This document shows positions 1-8,369 of a stretch of 28,007 nt of DNA, one piece after another. The notes under the pieces are model-generated. The model did no database searches and was not told the origin of the DNA. It saw nothing but the letters and a program-made list of their open reading frames with translations. The position numbers and the translations under genes are program-made. The stretch's first letter is position 1. Every line of letters begins with the position of its first letter. Source of the DNA: CAZZIZ01 sp964654535 (GTDB lineage Bacteria; Bacteroidota; Bacteroidia; Chitinophagales; UBA2359); assembly GCA_964654535.1 (NCBI GenBank), contig CAZZIZ010000017.1, forward strand, positions 1 to 28,007, in the 5' to 3' direction.

Positions 1-23
1 GAAGAATCTGTGCTACTTAATGT

Positions 24-54
24 CTTTGCTGGTCTAAGCCTCTATCCCTCACGC
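24..54 (+). repeat. 3' end of a structured intergenic element (copy E, cut by window edge)
   Basis: Positions 30-54 match positions 15037-15061 at 23 of 25 bases, including the run CTCTATCCCTCACGC that ends element B. This is therefore the right-hand end of another copy whose body lies outside the window. It points the same way as element B. Confidence 0.7.
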
Positions 55-61
55 TTACCCT

Positions 62-356
62 CGCTGCAAGCGCTCCAATAACAAAGTCATTTCAAGCTGG
101 GTAGTCTTAGTCTTGAGCGCGTCTCTGACGCGTTCTTAATTTTCCCTTGCCATTTCAAATGGCAGTTTTAGGAAATCTAGCGTACGCCCATTTGAAATGG
201 GCAGGAAGATTAAGCACTCGTCTGGAGACGAGCGCAAGGATGGATCATCTTCTGTTTCACAAGCGGACGTTTGCGCTAGCAATGGTTGTTCCTAGCGAAC
301 GATCATAGCGTTGCTCGGTAAACCTCGCCCTTTCGCTAGACACGAGGTAAACCTCG
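62..356. repeat. Cluster of short REP-like palindromes
   Basis: This stretch shows no gene but holds at least six palindromes with perfect arms: 62-72 (CGCT/AGCG), 118-132 (CGCGTC, 3-nt loop), 148-164 (TGCCATTT/AAATGGCA), 186-202 (GCCCATTT/AAATGGGC), 217-232 (CTCGTCT/AGACGAG) and 343-356 (CGAGGT/ACCTCG). A longer-loop pair CGCTAG/CTAGCG sits at 274-279 and 292-297. The first arms differ in sequence, although 148-164 and 186-202 share the core CCATTT-n-AAATGG. The pattern resembles REP sequences moved by RAYT-type transposases; no such transposase is visible here, so that origin is inference. Confidence 0.65.
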
Positions 357-364
357 CGCCAAAT

Positions 365-1498
365 TTATCTTAGCCTTTTTGTCCATTTACCTAGAAGCTT
401 ACTCGCACCCAAACCAGCCAAGAGAAAAACAAAAGGCAATATCGGGCTGATGAATCGACTGTTCCAATTTACGCAAGTAACGAGCACCATTAAAAAGGTC
501 AAGCAAATAAAAGCCAAGACATAGCTAAGCAAGGCACTTTTACTTTTGTTCCGAAGAGAGTAAATCGCCAGAATGTATATCGGAACAAAGTAGCAGAGGG
601 AAAACAGATTATTCATAAATGAATTTTCTGGACGCCAAGTGGTCCAAAAATAGAACGCCTTGGCGGAACTAACTTTTAGGAAAAAACCGATGTTCCCGGC
701 AACGAATAAAACGTATTGTATCCACTCCGCTCTTTCGCTATTGACTGCAGCTTGGTTTGTAACAGCCCAGTTTTCTTGGGGCACGCCACAGATTACTTCT
801 GCGTTTTGCAGTGGTTCCAAAATATCATAGCTCTCCAACATTGTTGCGAGGATTAAAAAGGATGTTGCCAATATGCCTACGGCTACAAGCATCATCCACT
901 TGAGCCTCTCGCGATTCACAGCAAACAAATAAAAAAGGTAAACGATAAAAGAGAGCACCGTAATGATGCCACTAGGACGAATGAAGAACACTAGCACTAA
1001 AAGTGGAATGAGCAACAAAAGCTTCCAGCTGGGCTGATCGAATTTTGATAAGCAATAGAAAAAAAGAATGTTCATGCTGATGAATAGCGATTCGGTCAGG
1101 ATGTAATAATTCCACCACTGAACTTTTATGCAGAGGATAAAAAAAGCAGTGGCAAGAAATGCTGCGTAGTTATTGGGTTCAATCTGCAGCGTCATTTTGT
1201 AAAGCGCAGCTGAGGCTAAAGCCGAAAGCGACACTTGTGCCAAGACGACCCAGGTGAGCGATAGTTTGAGAAATTGAAAAAAGGCTAAGAAAAGTGCATA
1301 GCTTGAATACCAAAACATATGTGGATGCGATAAGCTTCCATTTTCCAATAGCGTACGACTGGATTCTAAGTAACGCTGAGAATCGAAATGCTGGTGTACA
1401 CCAAATCGAAACCAGAGATAAGTTTGAACCAATAGAAAAAGAAGAACCAAAATCATCTTCGGTAGGGTTTGATGATTAGGTGAGTGCTCTAGGTTCAT
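365..1498 (-). CDS. Multi-pass membrane glycosyltransferase-like protein (GT-C type)
   Basis: The 377-residue protein is very hydrophobic, with about ten predicted membrane helices and only short soluble loops. The first extracytoplasmic loop holds HFDSQRYLESSR, which resembles the acidic first-loop motif of GT-C enzymes that use lipid-linked sugar donors, and a later TESLFI segment is also typical of that group. By family knowledge such proteins transfer sugars or mannose-like residues outside the cytoplasmic membrane; the donor and acceptor cannot be told from sequence. The ATG at 1498 gives a short N-terminal tail before the first helix. The gene is separated from the lipoprotein gene upstream by element A and probably has its own promoter. 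A polymerase or O-antigen-type membrane protein is the main alternative. Confidence 0.6.
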   Translation of the reverse strand: MNLEHSPNHQTLPKMILVLLFLLVQTYLWFRFGVHQHFDSQRYLESSRTLLENGSLSHPHMFWYSSYALFLAFFQFLKLSLTWVVLAQVSLSALASAALYKMTLQIEPNNYAAFLATAFFILCIKVQWWNYYILTESLFISMNILFFYCLSKFDQPSWKLLLLIPLLVLVFFIRPSGIITVLSFIVYLFYLFAVNRERLKWMMLVAVGILATSFLILATMLESYDILEPLQNAEVICGVPQENWAVTNQAAVNSERAEWIQYVLFVAGNIGFFLKVSSAKAFYFWTTWRPENSFMNNLFSLCYFVPIYILAIYSLRNKSKSALLSYVLAFICLTFLMVLVTCVNWNSRFISPILPFVFLLAGLGASKLLGKWTKRLR

Positions 1499-1525
1499 TT
1501 CAGGGATGGCGTCTTAATACTTAAT

Positions 1526-1533
1526 CAAAGTAA
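1526..1533 (-). promoter_or_regulatory. Candidate -7 box of the glycosyltransferase-like gene
   Basis: On the minus strand the sequence is TTACTTTG, one mismatch from the Bacteroidota -7 consensus TAnnTTTG, and lies 27 nt before the ATG at 1498. No clear -33 element is visible. Confidence 0.3.
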
Positions 1534-1545
1534 TTAAAATATATC

Positions 1546-1790
1546 GGCTGAGGGATAGGAGTAATGCGACCGCAGGGAGTAGTCTCCATTGTTGAGCTAG
1601 TAAATCTTTACCGCTTGCGGTAGAAAGATTTGCTTTAGCGAAACAAGAAGGAGACCGAAGCGAACGCGGAGTTACGTATAGCCTGGACCCAAGCCAATAT
1701 TTTTTGGTCGCGCAGCAATATCACTTTCCGCTTTGCGGAAGAAGAGATTTGCGAGGTGACCAGAAAAAATATTGGTGCAGGGGCAGCCCC
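1546..1790 (-). repeat. Structured intergenic element, copy A
   Basis: Read on the minus strand it starts GGGGCTGCCCC (1790-1780) and ends CTATCCCTCAGCC. The ends GGCTG and CAGCC (1784-1788 with 1546-1550) pair, whereas elements B and C use GCGTG/CACGC at the same places. The first hairpin has arms 1694-1709 and 1758-1775 and, inside, a TTCCGC/GCGGAA tip at 1726-1740. A core CCAGGCTATAC follows. The second hairpin has GTCTCC/GGAGAC at its base (1582-1587 with 1650-1655) and a 13-bp stem at 1602-1631 with a 2-nt bulge around an ACCGC-TT-GCGGT tip (plus-strand reading). It begins 24 nt after the stop of the beta-helix lipoprotein gene, in the same orientation. Confidence 0.75.
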
Positions 1791-1813
1791 AAACAAATAA
1801 CAAAAAATTCTTC

Positions 1814-3331
1814 TTATTGAAATTCGTAACAACCAATATCTGGGCTGGCATCTCTAGCTACTCCATCGAGATCGGTAGTTACACTGGTGCTTTTACCGTT
1901 ATCGCGCGCCAGGGACTCGTCGTTGAGGTGGTAGTCGTCAAGGAAGCGGCTGACAAAAGTGGTGTCGGAGTTCGCCGGATTCGCGATGGTATTACTGAAT
2001 GGACTTAGCGTGGCATCGCGCTCGGTGCGCACCAAACAGTGATCGAAGCTTGCGTTTAGATCGGCAAACTCAAGGAAGTCTTCGGACAAATCAATTTCTT
2101 CAGTAAGCCCCCCCACGATGATACAGTTATCGAAATTTGCATTTAGCGGAATGGGTTGGAGCGGAAGGTTTTCTTGAAATACTGCGCAACGCACTACCGG
2201 ATCTAAGTGAATGAGATCCTGACTACCATAGTTGACAAAGGTGCAATGGTTGAAATTAAAATCACCGCCCAATTCCAACTGCAAATTGTTTTGACCGCAA
2301 TTGTAAATGAGGGAATTGGTCATATCGATATCGCTCCAAACACTGGCGACACCGCTGAGCAAACTGTTGCTAATTGTAGTACCATTTATGTTGCAAGTCG
2401 GTTTGTTATCGGCGCGAATGCAGTCGCCAAAAAATTCGGTGAGAAAAGCGATCTGTTCATCTTCGTTTAGCCCGTCGGGAATATTTCCGTCGAGCCAATC
2501 GCAGGTAGACGAACCGACGTTTAGCCCAATAACAGTGTTACCAATGTCGGCATAATTAATATTGGCCGTACCTCCACTATTCTCGTTGCGCACCACAAAA
2601 ATACCGCCCCATTGCGCTGGTAAATCATCGAAAAAAGACTGAAGTCGGTCACCCTGAAAAGTAACCAAGCTGTCGGGCTCTCCATTAATGTTGAGCTCGC
2701 CGCCGACAAAGAGTACCGCGCCAGCGTGCGCGAAAACATTTACTCCTTGATTTATGTTCAAGGTGGCGTCGTCGGGTATAACTGTAGCGCCGAAAATTAC
2801 ATGCGGCAAATCGTCGTTCCAATCTACGATGCCTTGTATAGTATCGTTGGTATGGAAAATGGCGTTCTGCCCAAAAGCCACTAGGGTTATCTTTTGGAGG
2901 TTGCCGTTAGTCTCAAACATTATCGAGTCAGTGAGCACAAAGGGCAGTGCTTCGTCATTTTGATCGACGGTTACTTCTACAAAAACGTGTAGGCTGTCAC
3001 GCCGATCTATTTCAACATCGGTAAAAAAGGTGCCTGGCTCGCCATCGACATTTATTCGGAAGTTACTGGCTTCTCCACCGGCCAACTCTACCCTGCTGAT
3101 ATTTATAGGGTCGCCGTGTTCGTTGAAAACGAGAAAGTCATCCGTAATTGAACCGATGGTGGTAAAAACTGTATCAAAGGTTATAGAATCTGTACTAAAA
3201 GCCAACCTCGCTGACATTTCAGTGATAAAGTCATCGTCTCTGCAAGAGGAGGTCGTGGCGAATATGGCACAAACTAAAAGTATGATTGCGAAAACGCGAT
3301 ACTGATTATGAATTGGACTTTTGGTTTTCAA
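1814..3331 (-). CDS. Lipoprotein with right-handed beta-helix domain
   Basis: The N-terminus is a basic, hydrophobic signal followed by ATTSSC, so Cys30 is the likely lipidated residue despite a loose lipobox. Residues about 38-155 look like an immunoglobulin-like domain (SITFDTVF, VFVEVTV). The rest has the short beta-strand, Asn and Gly rhythm of a parallel beta-helix (INYADIG, NNLQLELGGDF, FNHCTFVN) and ends DIGCYEFQ, a tail common in Bacteroidota choice-of-anchor/beta-helix proteins. It should be an outer-membrane or surface lipoprotein; ligand or enzymatic activity is unknown. The only start codon that keeps the signal peptide is TTG at 3331, six bases after the ComF-family stop, so it is probably translated as the last gene of the rlmD operon. 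Confidence 0.8.
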   Translation of the reverse strand: MKTKSPIHNQYRVFAIILLVCAIFATTSSCRDDDFITEMSARLAFSTDSITFDTVFTTIGSITDDFLVFNEHGDPINISRVELAGGEASNFRINVDGEPGTFFTDVEIDRRDSLHVFVEVTVDQNDEALPFVLTDSIMFETNGNLQKITLVAFGQNAIFHTNDTIQGIVDWNDDLPHVIFGATVIPDDATLNINQGVNVFAHAGAVLFVGGELNINGEPDSLVTFQGDRLQSFFDDLPAQWGGIFVVRNENSGGTANINYADIGNTVIGLNVGSSTCDWLDGNIPDGLNEDEQIAFLTEFFGDCIRADNKPTCNINGTTISNSLLSGVASVWSDIDMTNSLIYNCGQNNLQLELGGDFNFNHCTFVNYGSQDLIHLDPVVRCAVFQENLPLQPIPLNANFDNCIIVGGLTEEIDLSEDFLEFADLNASFDHCLVRTERDATLSPFSNTIANPANSDTTFVSRFLDDYHLNDESLARDNGKSTSVTTDLDGVARDASPDIGCYEFQ

Positions 3332-3337
3332 ATGTTT

Positions 3338-4060
3338 TTATAGTTGAATAGCTGTCGCTGCACAGGCAATACTCAGCTTTGTATTGGGAATCTGCAAGAT
3401 AGACTGTCCACAAGCTTGTAAGGTTGTTCCAGTTGTAACGACATCATCGACCAAAAGTATATGTTTGTCTGCTAGAAACTCGGGTTTGTTCACCTTAAAA
3501 GTTCCTGCTACGTTTTCCCAGCGCTCCGCACGCGTTTTTTTGGTTTGGGTTTCTGTATAAACCGTTCTACTCAATAAGTCGCCCGACCAAGGAACATTGG
3601 TCTCTTCACTCAAACCCTGGGCTAACAAGTCCGCTTGGTTGAATTCGCGATCGGCCAGCTTTCGCTTGTGCAAAGGAACGGAAAGAATGATATCTATGTC
3701 ATTCATAAAATCCGACTTCACTAAATCTTCACCGTACAACTTGCCAAGCATAACACCCAAATCCTGTTGCCCCTGATACTTTAGTTGCCACATCATTTGT
3801 TGAACCTTGGATCCTTTATTGTAATAAAGAAAAGCGGCCGCTTTCTCTAGCTTTATTCTTCCCGCAAACTCTAAGGTGATGAGGTTGTTTTTTTCTAAAT
3901 GGAACTTGGTTTTGGGGAGTGTGTGTAAACACCTGAGGCAAAGTAGGGATTCGTTCTTAATTAGACGCTTATCGCAGGCTTTGCACGTTTGGGGATACAT
4001 CAAAGTGTTGTAGGCTCTTCGAAAAATGGATGTACCGCTGCTATGTTGTACCGTGCTCAC
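3338..4060 (-). CDS. ComF-family phosphoribosyltransferase-like protein
   Basis: The protein has the two hallmarks of the family: an N-terminal zinc-binding set Cys26, Cys29, Cys41, Cys44 (CKAC and CLRC), and a C-terminal PRPP-binding motif LLVDDVVTTGTTL at about residues 202-214. A basic loop HKRKLADREFNQA lies between them. ComF proteins act in natural DNA uptake in Gram-positives and Gram-negatives, probably helping single-stranded DNA cross the inner membrane, but the enzymatic reaction is not settled. The length, 240 residues, is normal. The start is GTG at 4060; the next Met (residue 21) would leave only five residues before the first zinc cysteine. It follows the hypothetical gene by 9 nt, inside the rlmD operon. 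Confidence 0.9.
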   Translation of the reverse strand: MSTVQHSSGTSIFRRAYNTLMYPQTCKACDKRLIKNESLLCLRCLHTLPKTKFHLEKNNLITLEFAGRIKLEKAAAFLYYNKGSKVQQMMWQLKYQGQQDLGVMLGKLYGEDLVKSDFMNDIDIILSVPLHKRKLADREFNQADLLAQGLSEETNVPWSGDLLSRTVYTETQTKKTRAERWENVAGTFKVNKPEFLADKHILLVDDVVTTGTTLQACGQSILQIPNTKLSIACAATAIQL

Positions 4061-4069
4061 TTGCTAAAG

Positions 4070-4504
4070 CTACGACTCTGGCTCGGTTTCGGGATATGGG
4101 CTGAATACAAATTTTTGTAATTCTTTACTGACTACGAATAGACAGGCGTGGTTTTTCCTTTCCTTATAGACCTTTTTAAACTCTTCGAAGCGATCTGCTT
4201 GTAAAACTTCTTTGGAAACCAGGTCTTCTGCAAAGGAGGCATTGAAGGACCAGTTGGTTTTGGTCATTTCTGCATTGATGATCATTTTGCCCAGTGGCAA
4301 GTAGTTTTCTTTATGCACGACAAAAATTGGGTAATTGGAAATTTTGTTAGTCGTAATTCCAGCGCTTACTTGGTTTAAATAATCTCCAATTTGCTCGACA
4401 TCTTCGTGTATGCTTTTTAAGAGAGCTTTTTCTTGCTCATCAATATCTTTGTTTTGAGGAGAGTCCTCGGCATTGCCGTTTTGGTTTTTCTTTGGATCTT
4501 CCAT
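4070..4504 (-). CDS. Conserved-looking hypothetical protein, 144 residues
   Basis: I do not recognise a named family with confidence. The first ~30 residues are charged and probably disordered (many Lys, Asp, Gln, Asn). The rest looks folded: a helix rich in Glu and Ile (residues 25-50), then alternating strands including YPIFVVHKENYLPLGK and ACLFVVSKELQKFVF. There is no signal peptide or membrane helix, so a cytosolic protein is expected. Its ATG shares one base with the rlmD stop codon (TAATG), which indicates translational coupling to rlmD; comF follows after 9 nt. The tight packing suggests stable co-expression but does not identify the role. Confidence 0.75.
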   Translation of the reverse strand: MEDPKKNQNGNAEDSPQNKDIDEQEKALLKSIHEDVEQIGDYLNQVSAGITTNKISNYPIFVVHKENYLPLGKMIINAEMTKTNWSFNASFAEDLVSKEVLQADRFEEFKKVYKERKNHACLFVVSKELQKFVFSPYPETEPES

Positions 4505-5901
4505 TAGGCTTTTCTCTTTAACAGCACTACGTTCTCTATGTGATAAGTTTGTGGGAACATATCTACTGCGCGACTTTTTACTAAGTTGTAGTGTCCAGAT
4601 AGTAGTTGAACATCGCGGGCTTGCGTGGCTGGATTACAACTTACATAAACGATTCTTTCAGGTCTCAATTCTAGTAGGGTTTCAACTACTGCAGGAGCCA
4701 TACCTGCACGCGGTGGGTCGGTAATGATAATGTCCAGCGTTCCGACACGAGCGACAAAGTCTGGATCCATCACGTCTTTTACATCTCCTAACAAAAATTC
4801 GCAGTTGTCGATTTTGTTTAAGTCGGCGTTGTGCTTGGCATCGACAATGGCATCTGCGACCGTTTCTATACCGATGACACTTTGGCATTGATCAGCCATA
4901 TACAAACCGATGCTGCCTGTTCCGCAGTACAGGTCGAGGAGTTTTTCATCTCCTTTTAACTCAGCAAATTCTTTAGCCACATCGTAAAGTGCTTCTGCTT
5001 GCTTTGAATTGGTTTGAAAAAATGACTTAGGACTAATTTTAAACTTCAGCTCACCTAAAGTTTCGTAAATGAAGGGATCGCCTTTGTAAGGAATTACTTC
5101 TTGATCGAAAAGCGAGTCGTTTAGTTTTTTATTGATGATGTAGTTAAGGGAAACGACTTGCGGAAAATTGCTGGCAATAAAAGTTAGCATATCTTCTCGC
5201 TTGGTTGCATCGTCTTCGGCCATTACAAGCACTACGAGTAGCTCTCCGCTTTTGGTGCTTCGCACCAAAAGCGTACGCAGGAAGCCAACGTGGTTCAGTA
5301 TGTCATAAAAGGTGTAACCTTTTGAAAGTGCGTAGTCACGAACGCGTACACGTAAGTCGTTCGTATCTGCTTGCAAATGGCACTCCTCTAGATTGACAAC
5401 CTTGGCAAATGAACGAGGCGGGTGCAATCCTAGTCCTGGTTCTATTTCCAAATTGGCATCAGTAGCAACTTCTTTTATAGTTTTCCAGCGCTGAGAAGAA
5501 AAGGTAAACTCCATCTTGTTACGGTAGTAATACTCTTCTTTTGCTCCTAATATCGGCAAGTATTCTTGAGGTTCAATCTTAGCAATACGTTGGAATGCAT
5601 TTTTTACAATTCCCTCTTTTAGCTCAAGTTGCTTGGCATAATCTAGGTATTGCCATTTGCATCCTCCACAGTCATCGAAATGAATGCATTTTGGTTCTTT
5701 GCGCTCTTTACTGGGTTCGACAATCTTTACGGTTCTGGCTTCGGTATAGGCCTTTTTGTCCTTTTTGACTTTTACGTCGACCACATCACCAGGTACGGCA
5801 CCTTCTATAAACATGACCTTGTCATTATAACGTGCCACGCCTTTACCACCTGCAGCGATGCCTTCAACTAATATTCCTTCTAATAATTTTCCTCTGCGCA
5901 T
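4504..5901 (-). CDS. rlmD: 23S rRNA (uracil-5-)-methyltransferase, RlmD/RumA type
   Basis: This SAM-dependent enzyme makes 5-methyluridine in rRNA. The domain order fits: a TRAM RNA-binding domain (residues 1-62), four iron-sulfur cysteines (Cys72, Cys78, Cys81, Cys174; pattern CIHFDDCGGC), a SAM motif DLYCGTGSIG (323-332), ITDPPRAG (393-400), the catalytic nucleophile Cys422 in VYVSCNPATQARD, and the general base in HIENV (Glu456). Length 465 is normal. Bacteroidota enzymes of this group are not always restricted to U1939, so exact target specificity is inference. The start codon lies 13 nt from that of the divergent phosphatase gene. A perfect 12-bp-arm palindrome lies inside the coding sequence (residues 210-218). 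Confidence 0.92.
   Translation of the reverse strand: MRRGKLLEGILVEGIAAGGKGVARYNDKVMFIEGAVPGDVVDVKVKKDKKAYTEARTVKIVEPSKERKEPKCIHFDDCGGCKWQYLDYAKQLELKEGIVKNAFQRIAKIEPQEYLPILGAKEEYYYRNKMEFTFSSQRWKTIKEVATDANLEIEPGLGLHPPRSFAKVVNLEECHLQADTNDLRVRVRDYALSKGYTFYDILNHVGFLRTLLVRSTKSGELLVVLVMAEDDATKREDMLTFIASNFPQVVSLNYIINKKLNDSLFDQEVIPYKGDPFIYETLGELKFKISPKSFFQTNSKQAEALYDVAKEFAELKGDEKLLDLYCGTGSIGLYMADQCQSVIGIETVADAIVDAKHNADLNKIDNCEFLLGDVKDVMDPDFVARVGTLDIIITDPPRAGMAPAVVETLLELRPERIVYVSCNPATQARDVQLLSGHYNLVKSRAVDMFPQTYHIENVVLLKRKA
5247..5273. repeat. Perfect palindrome inside rlmD
   Basis: CGCTTTTGGTGC (5247-5258), a TTC spacer and GCACCAAAAGCG (5262-5273) form a 12-bp perfect inverted repeat. It encodes residues 210-218 of RlmD without breaking the frame. 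Its form (perfect arms, 2-3 nt centre) matches the REP-like palindromes in the non-coding ends of the window. Confidence 0.85.
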
Positions 5902-5914
5902 TTACTCCAATGAA

Positions 5915-8014
5915 ATGCAAAGTTCGTTAAAGCCTAAACAATATTCCCTATCCTATTTGCTTATTTTCGATAATCCTGCTTTGAATAATCGAAACGCAAA
6001 ATATTTCCTTTCTATTAGCCTACTCGCGTTCGCGATCGTGTTTATCTGCGACCTTTTTGGCTTAATAGATGTTGCGCTTCCGGCTATCTTTTTTAGGCTT
6101 GCCTTAGCGGCTTCACTGGTGACTTTACTGATTTACTACAACCAGTTTTCTAAGCGTACGCAAATATCGAATGTAACCCAGCTTTTAACGGATATTTTAA
6201 AATATGGCTTGATTGCTTATACAGGGGCTATTACCCCGGACATACTCTATTTGCTGCTTAGCGAAGCGTGGTTTACTCAGATAGGACCCTTTATACGAGC
6301 GCTCGAGTTGGCTTCCTTCTACGGCATTATGGCCTACTTTCTTTACGCCTTTACCTTCTTGAAAAAATTACAATTTGTAAAAGCGAACGAAAACGTACTC
6401 AAGCTTTGGAACATACTTACTTGGGTTCTTGGCCTAAGCGCCATAAGCATTGTCTTACAGGGACAAATATTGACCTTGCTCAGTTACATGCTTTTATTCT
6501 CGGGTTGCATTATTTTGTTGGGACTGCTTTTTCGATTGAAATGGATTGCCCTCATTAATCAAAAAACCCGCGGACAGTGTTTGGTTTTATTGGCCCTAAT
6601 TCTCCTTACCTCCTTAGTTCTGGTGCAAAAGCTTTACCTGATTAATTTGCCCAACCTAATCGCCAAACCGATTACACTAAACGCCTTTTTGATATTGGTG
6701 ACCTTTGCGGTTGCTGCTTATAGCATTATTTCTTTCTTAGGCATCACTTTCAATCTCCCGATAATGTCGGTAATGGAAGAACGAGGCACTGAGGTAAAAT
6801 CCTTTCAACAAATCAGTCGCTCGGTTCTAAATAAAGACGACCCTTTCCGCACCTTCAATATTCTGTTTAAAAACTGTTTTCGCTCTTCAAATGCAGATGT
6901 AGGTGCGCTGATTTATTTTGATAGTGAAGGTAAAAAAGAAGTGGTTAATCCTGTCGCTGAAGAAGCGAGCATTAAGCAACTCGATCAAAGTATGGGATTG
7001 ATAAGTATGATTGAACGCGAGCCCGAGAAGAATTCCTTTTACATTCCAAATCTTACGAAGAAAGGAATAATGAAACAGGGAAGCTTCGCTTACAATTCTA
7101 TGTTGATGTTTCCAGTATTGAACAAACAAGAAAATCTAAGAGGTATAATTGTGCTCCTGCGCACGATGGCAAGTGGCTTCGATGATTACGCCATTAAGTT
7201 GGTTAAAAGCTATATCGAGCAGGCCCAGGTATCTTTTGAAATGGCCGACTTAGAAGAGGAGAACATTCAGAGCATTCGAGTACGAGAAGAACTCAACTTG
7301 GCGCGCAAGGTTCAGATGGATCTGATTCCAACTGAGAATCCGATAACTGAACATTTTGAATTGAGTGGTTGGTCTCAAGCTGCACAAGAGGTGGGTGGAG
7401 ACTACTACGACTTTACTTATGACAACGACTCACTTGACATTATTATCGGCGACGTGGCTGGTTCAGGGAGTGCTGCCGCTTTTTACATGGCAGAATTGCG
7501 GGGCATATTCCAAGCGATGATTCACTTGAACTTACCGATGAAGGAGTTTATGGAAGTAACCAATCAAGCGGTAAGTAAAAGTTTGAAGAGAGCTTTGTTT
7601 ACTGCGGTAACCGTTATTGAAATAGATTTGGAGGCTTTAAAGCTGCGCTATTGCCGAGCTGGACACACTCCAATTTTATACTACGACTCTATGTTGCAAA
7701 AGGCACGCTACTTTGAAGACAAAGGAATGGGCTTGGGAATAGTGCGTGACCGCTCATTTAGCGATCACATACATATATACGAGCGCAATTTGCAATCTGG
7801 AGATATCATTGTTTTGTTTACAGACGGCATTACTGAAAATAAAAACGCAAATGGTGAACTCTATGGACAAAAGAGACTGTTGAATCAATTGGAGAGCGCC
7901 CAGGAACATTCGGCAGACACAATTAAAAACGCCATTATTATGGATTGTGAGCGATTCGGGAATACTGAAGAAATAAATGACGATACAACACTGGTCGTTG
8001 TCAAAATCAAATAG
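5915..8014 (+). CDS. Membrane-bound GAF/SpoIIE-type serine phosphatase
   Basis: This is the phosphatase of a partner-switching system; it should dephosphorylate the STAS protein encoded next to it. About eight membrane helices fill residues ~28-295, a GAF-like sensory domain covers ~305-450, a helical linker with ARKVQMDLIP follows, and a PP2C/SpoIIE domain runs from ~480 to the end. Metal-binding motifs are intact: GGDYYDF, GDVAGSGSAAA, LFTDGITE and the terminal DDTTLVVVK. The membrane part may sense an envelope signal and the GAF part a small ligand; neither ligand is evident. I place the start at ATG 5915; an upstream in-frame ATG at 5858 would overlap rlmD by 44 bases. It leads a tight operon, with 13 nt to the STAS gene. 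Confidence 0.88.
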   Translation: MQSSLKPKQYSLSYLLIFDNPALNNRNAKYFLSISLLAFAIVFICDLFGLIDVALPAIFFRLALAASLVTLLIYYNQFSKRTQISNVTQLLTDILKYGLIAYTGAITPDILYLLLSEAWFTQIGPFIRALELASFYGIMAYFLYAFTFLKKLQFVKANENVLKLWNILTWVLGLSAISIVLQGQILTLLSYMLLFSGCIILLGLLFRLKWIALINQKTRGQCLVLLALILLTSLVLVQKLYLINLPNLIAKPITLNAFLILVTFAVAAYSIISFLGITFNLPIMSVMEERGTEVKSFQQISRSVLNKDDPFRTFNILFKNCFRSSNADVGALIYFDSEGKKEVVNPVAEEASIKQLDQSMGLISMIEREPEKNSFYIPNLTKKGIMKQGSFAYNSMLMFPVLNKQENLRGIIVLLRTMASGFDDYAIKLVKSYIEQAQVSFEMADLEEENIQSIRVREELNLARKVQMDLIPTENPITEHFELSGWSQAAQEVGGDYYDFTYDNDSLDIIIGDVAGSGSAAAFYMAELRGIFQAMIHLNLPMKEFMEVTNQAVSKSLKRALFTAVTVIEIDLEALKLRYCRAGHTPILYYDSMLQKARYFEDKGMGLGIVRDRSFSDHIHIYERNLQSGDIIVLFTDGITENKNANGELYGQKRLLNQLESAQEHSADTIKNAIIMDCERFGNTEEINDDTTLVVVKIK
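5918..5925 (-). promoter_or_regulatory. Candidate -7 box of the rlmD operon
   Basis: The minus strand reads GAACTTTG, one mismatch from TAnnTTTG, 16 nt before the rlmD ATG. It lies within the first codons of the divergent phosphatase gene. A one-mismatch box TAATTTTC for the opposite direction is at 5884-5891, inside rlmD. Confidence 0.35.
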
Positions 8015-8027
8015 TTAGTTTAGTACA

Positions 8028-8369
8028 ATGGAAATTCAAACTAAACAAGAAGGCGCGTTCTACCGTATTAGCATAAACGGAGAAATAGACGCCAGTTCAT
8101 CCATACACCTTGATGAAGCAATAAAAAAAGCCCTAGAGGAAGAACAAAACAAAATACTTTTTGACTGTGCTGGACTAGATTATATCTCGTCTGCTGGCCT
8201 GGGCGTTTTTGTTTCCTACGTTAAAGATTTTAAGGAGCGAGGAGGCAAGTTTGCATTGGCTTCTTTAAAACCGGATGTCTACAACGTTTTTAAAATGTTA
8301 GGTCTGCATGAAATACTGCACATAGATGAAGCGGAACCAAATGCAATTCAATATTTGAATGAAGTATAA
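8028..8369 (+). CDS. STAS-domain anti-sigma-factor antagonist (RsbV/SpoIIAA-like)
   Basis: The 113-residue protein is a single STAS domain. The motif DYISSAGLGV aligns with the phosphorylation site of SpoIIAA/RsbV (D-S-S/T-G-L), which makes Ser55 the probable phosphoacceptor. The usual Asp just before it is a Ser here (Ser54). By family knowledge the unphosphorylated form binds the RsbW-like kinase and frees that kinase's partner; the phosphorylated form does not. The neighbours supply both enzymes: the phosphatase upstream and the kinase downstream. The end of the gene overlaps the kinase start by 11 bases, consistent with coupled synthesis of the two partners. Confidence 0.9.
   Translation: MEIQTKQEGAFYRISINGEIDASSSIHLDEAIKKALEEEQNKILFDCAGLDYISSAGLGVFVSYVKDFKERGGKFALASLKPDVYNVFKMLGLHEILHIDEAEPNAIQYLNEV

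Noticed and set aside
1635..1832. A 65-codon minus-strand frame across element A
   Set aside because: It spans element A and runs into the end of the lipoprotein gene in another frame; no domain or start context supports it.
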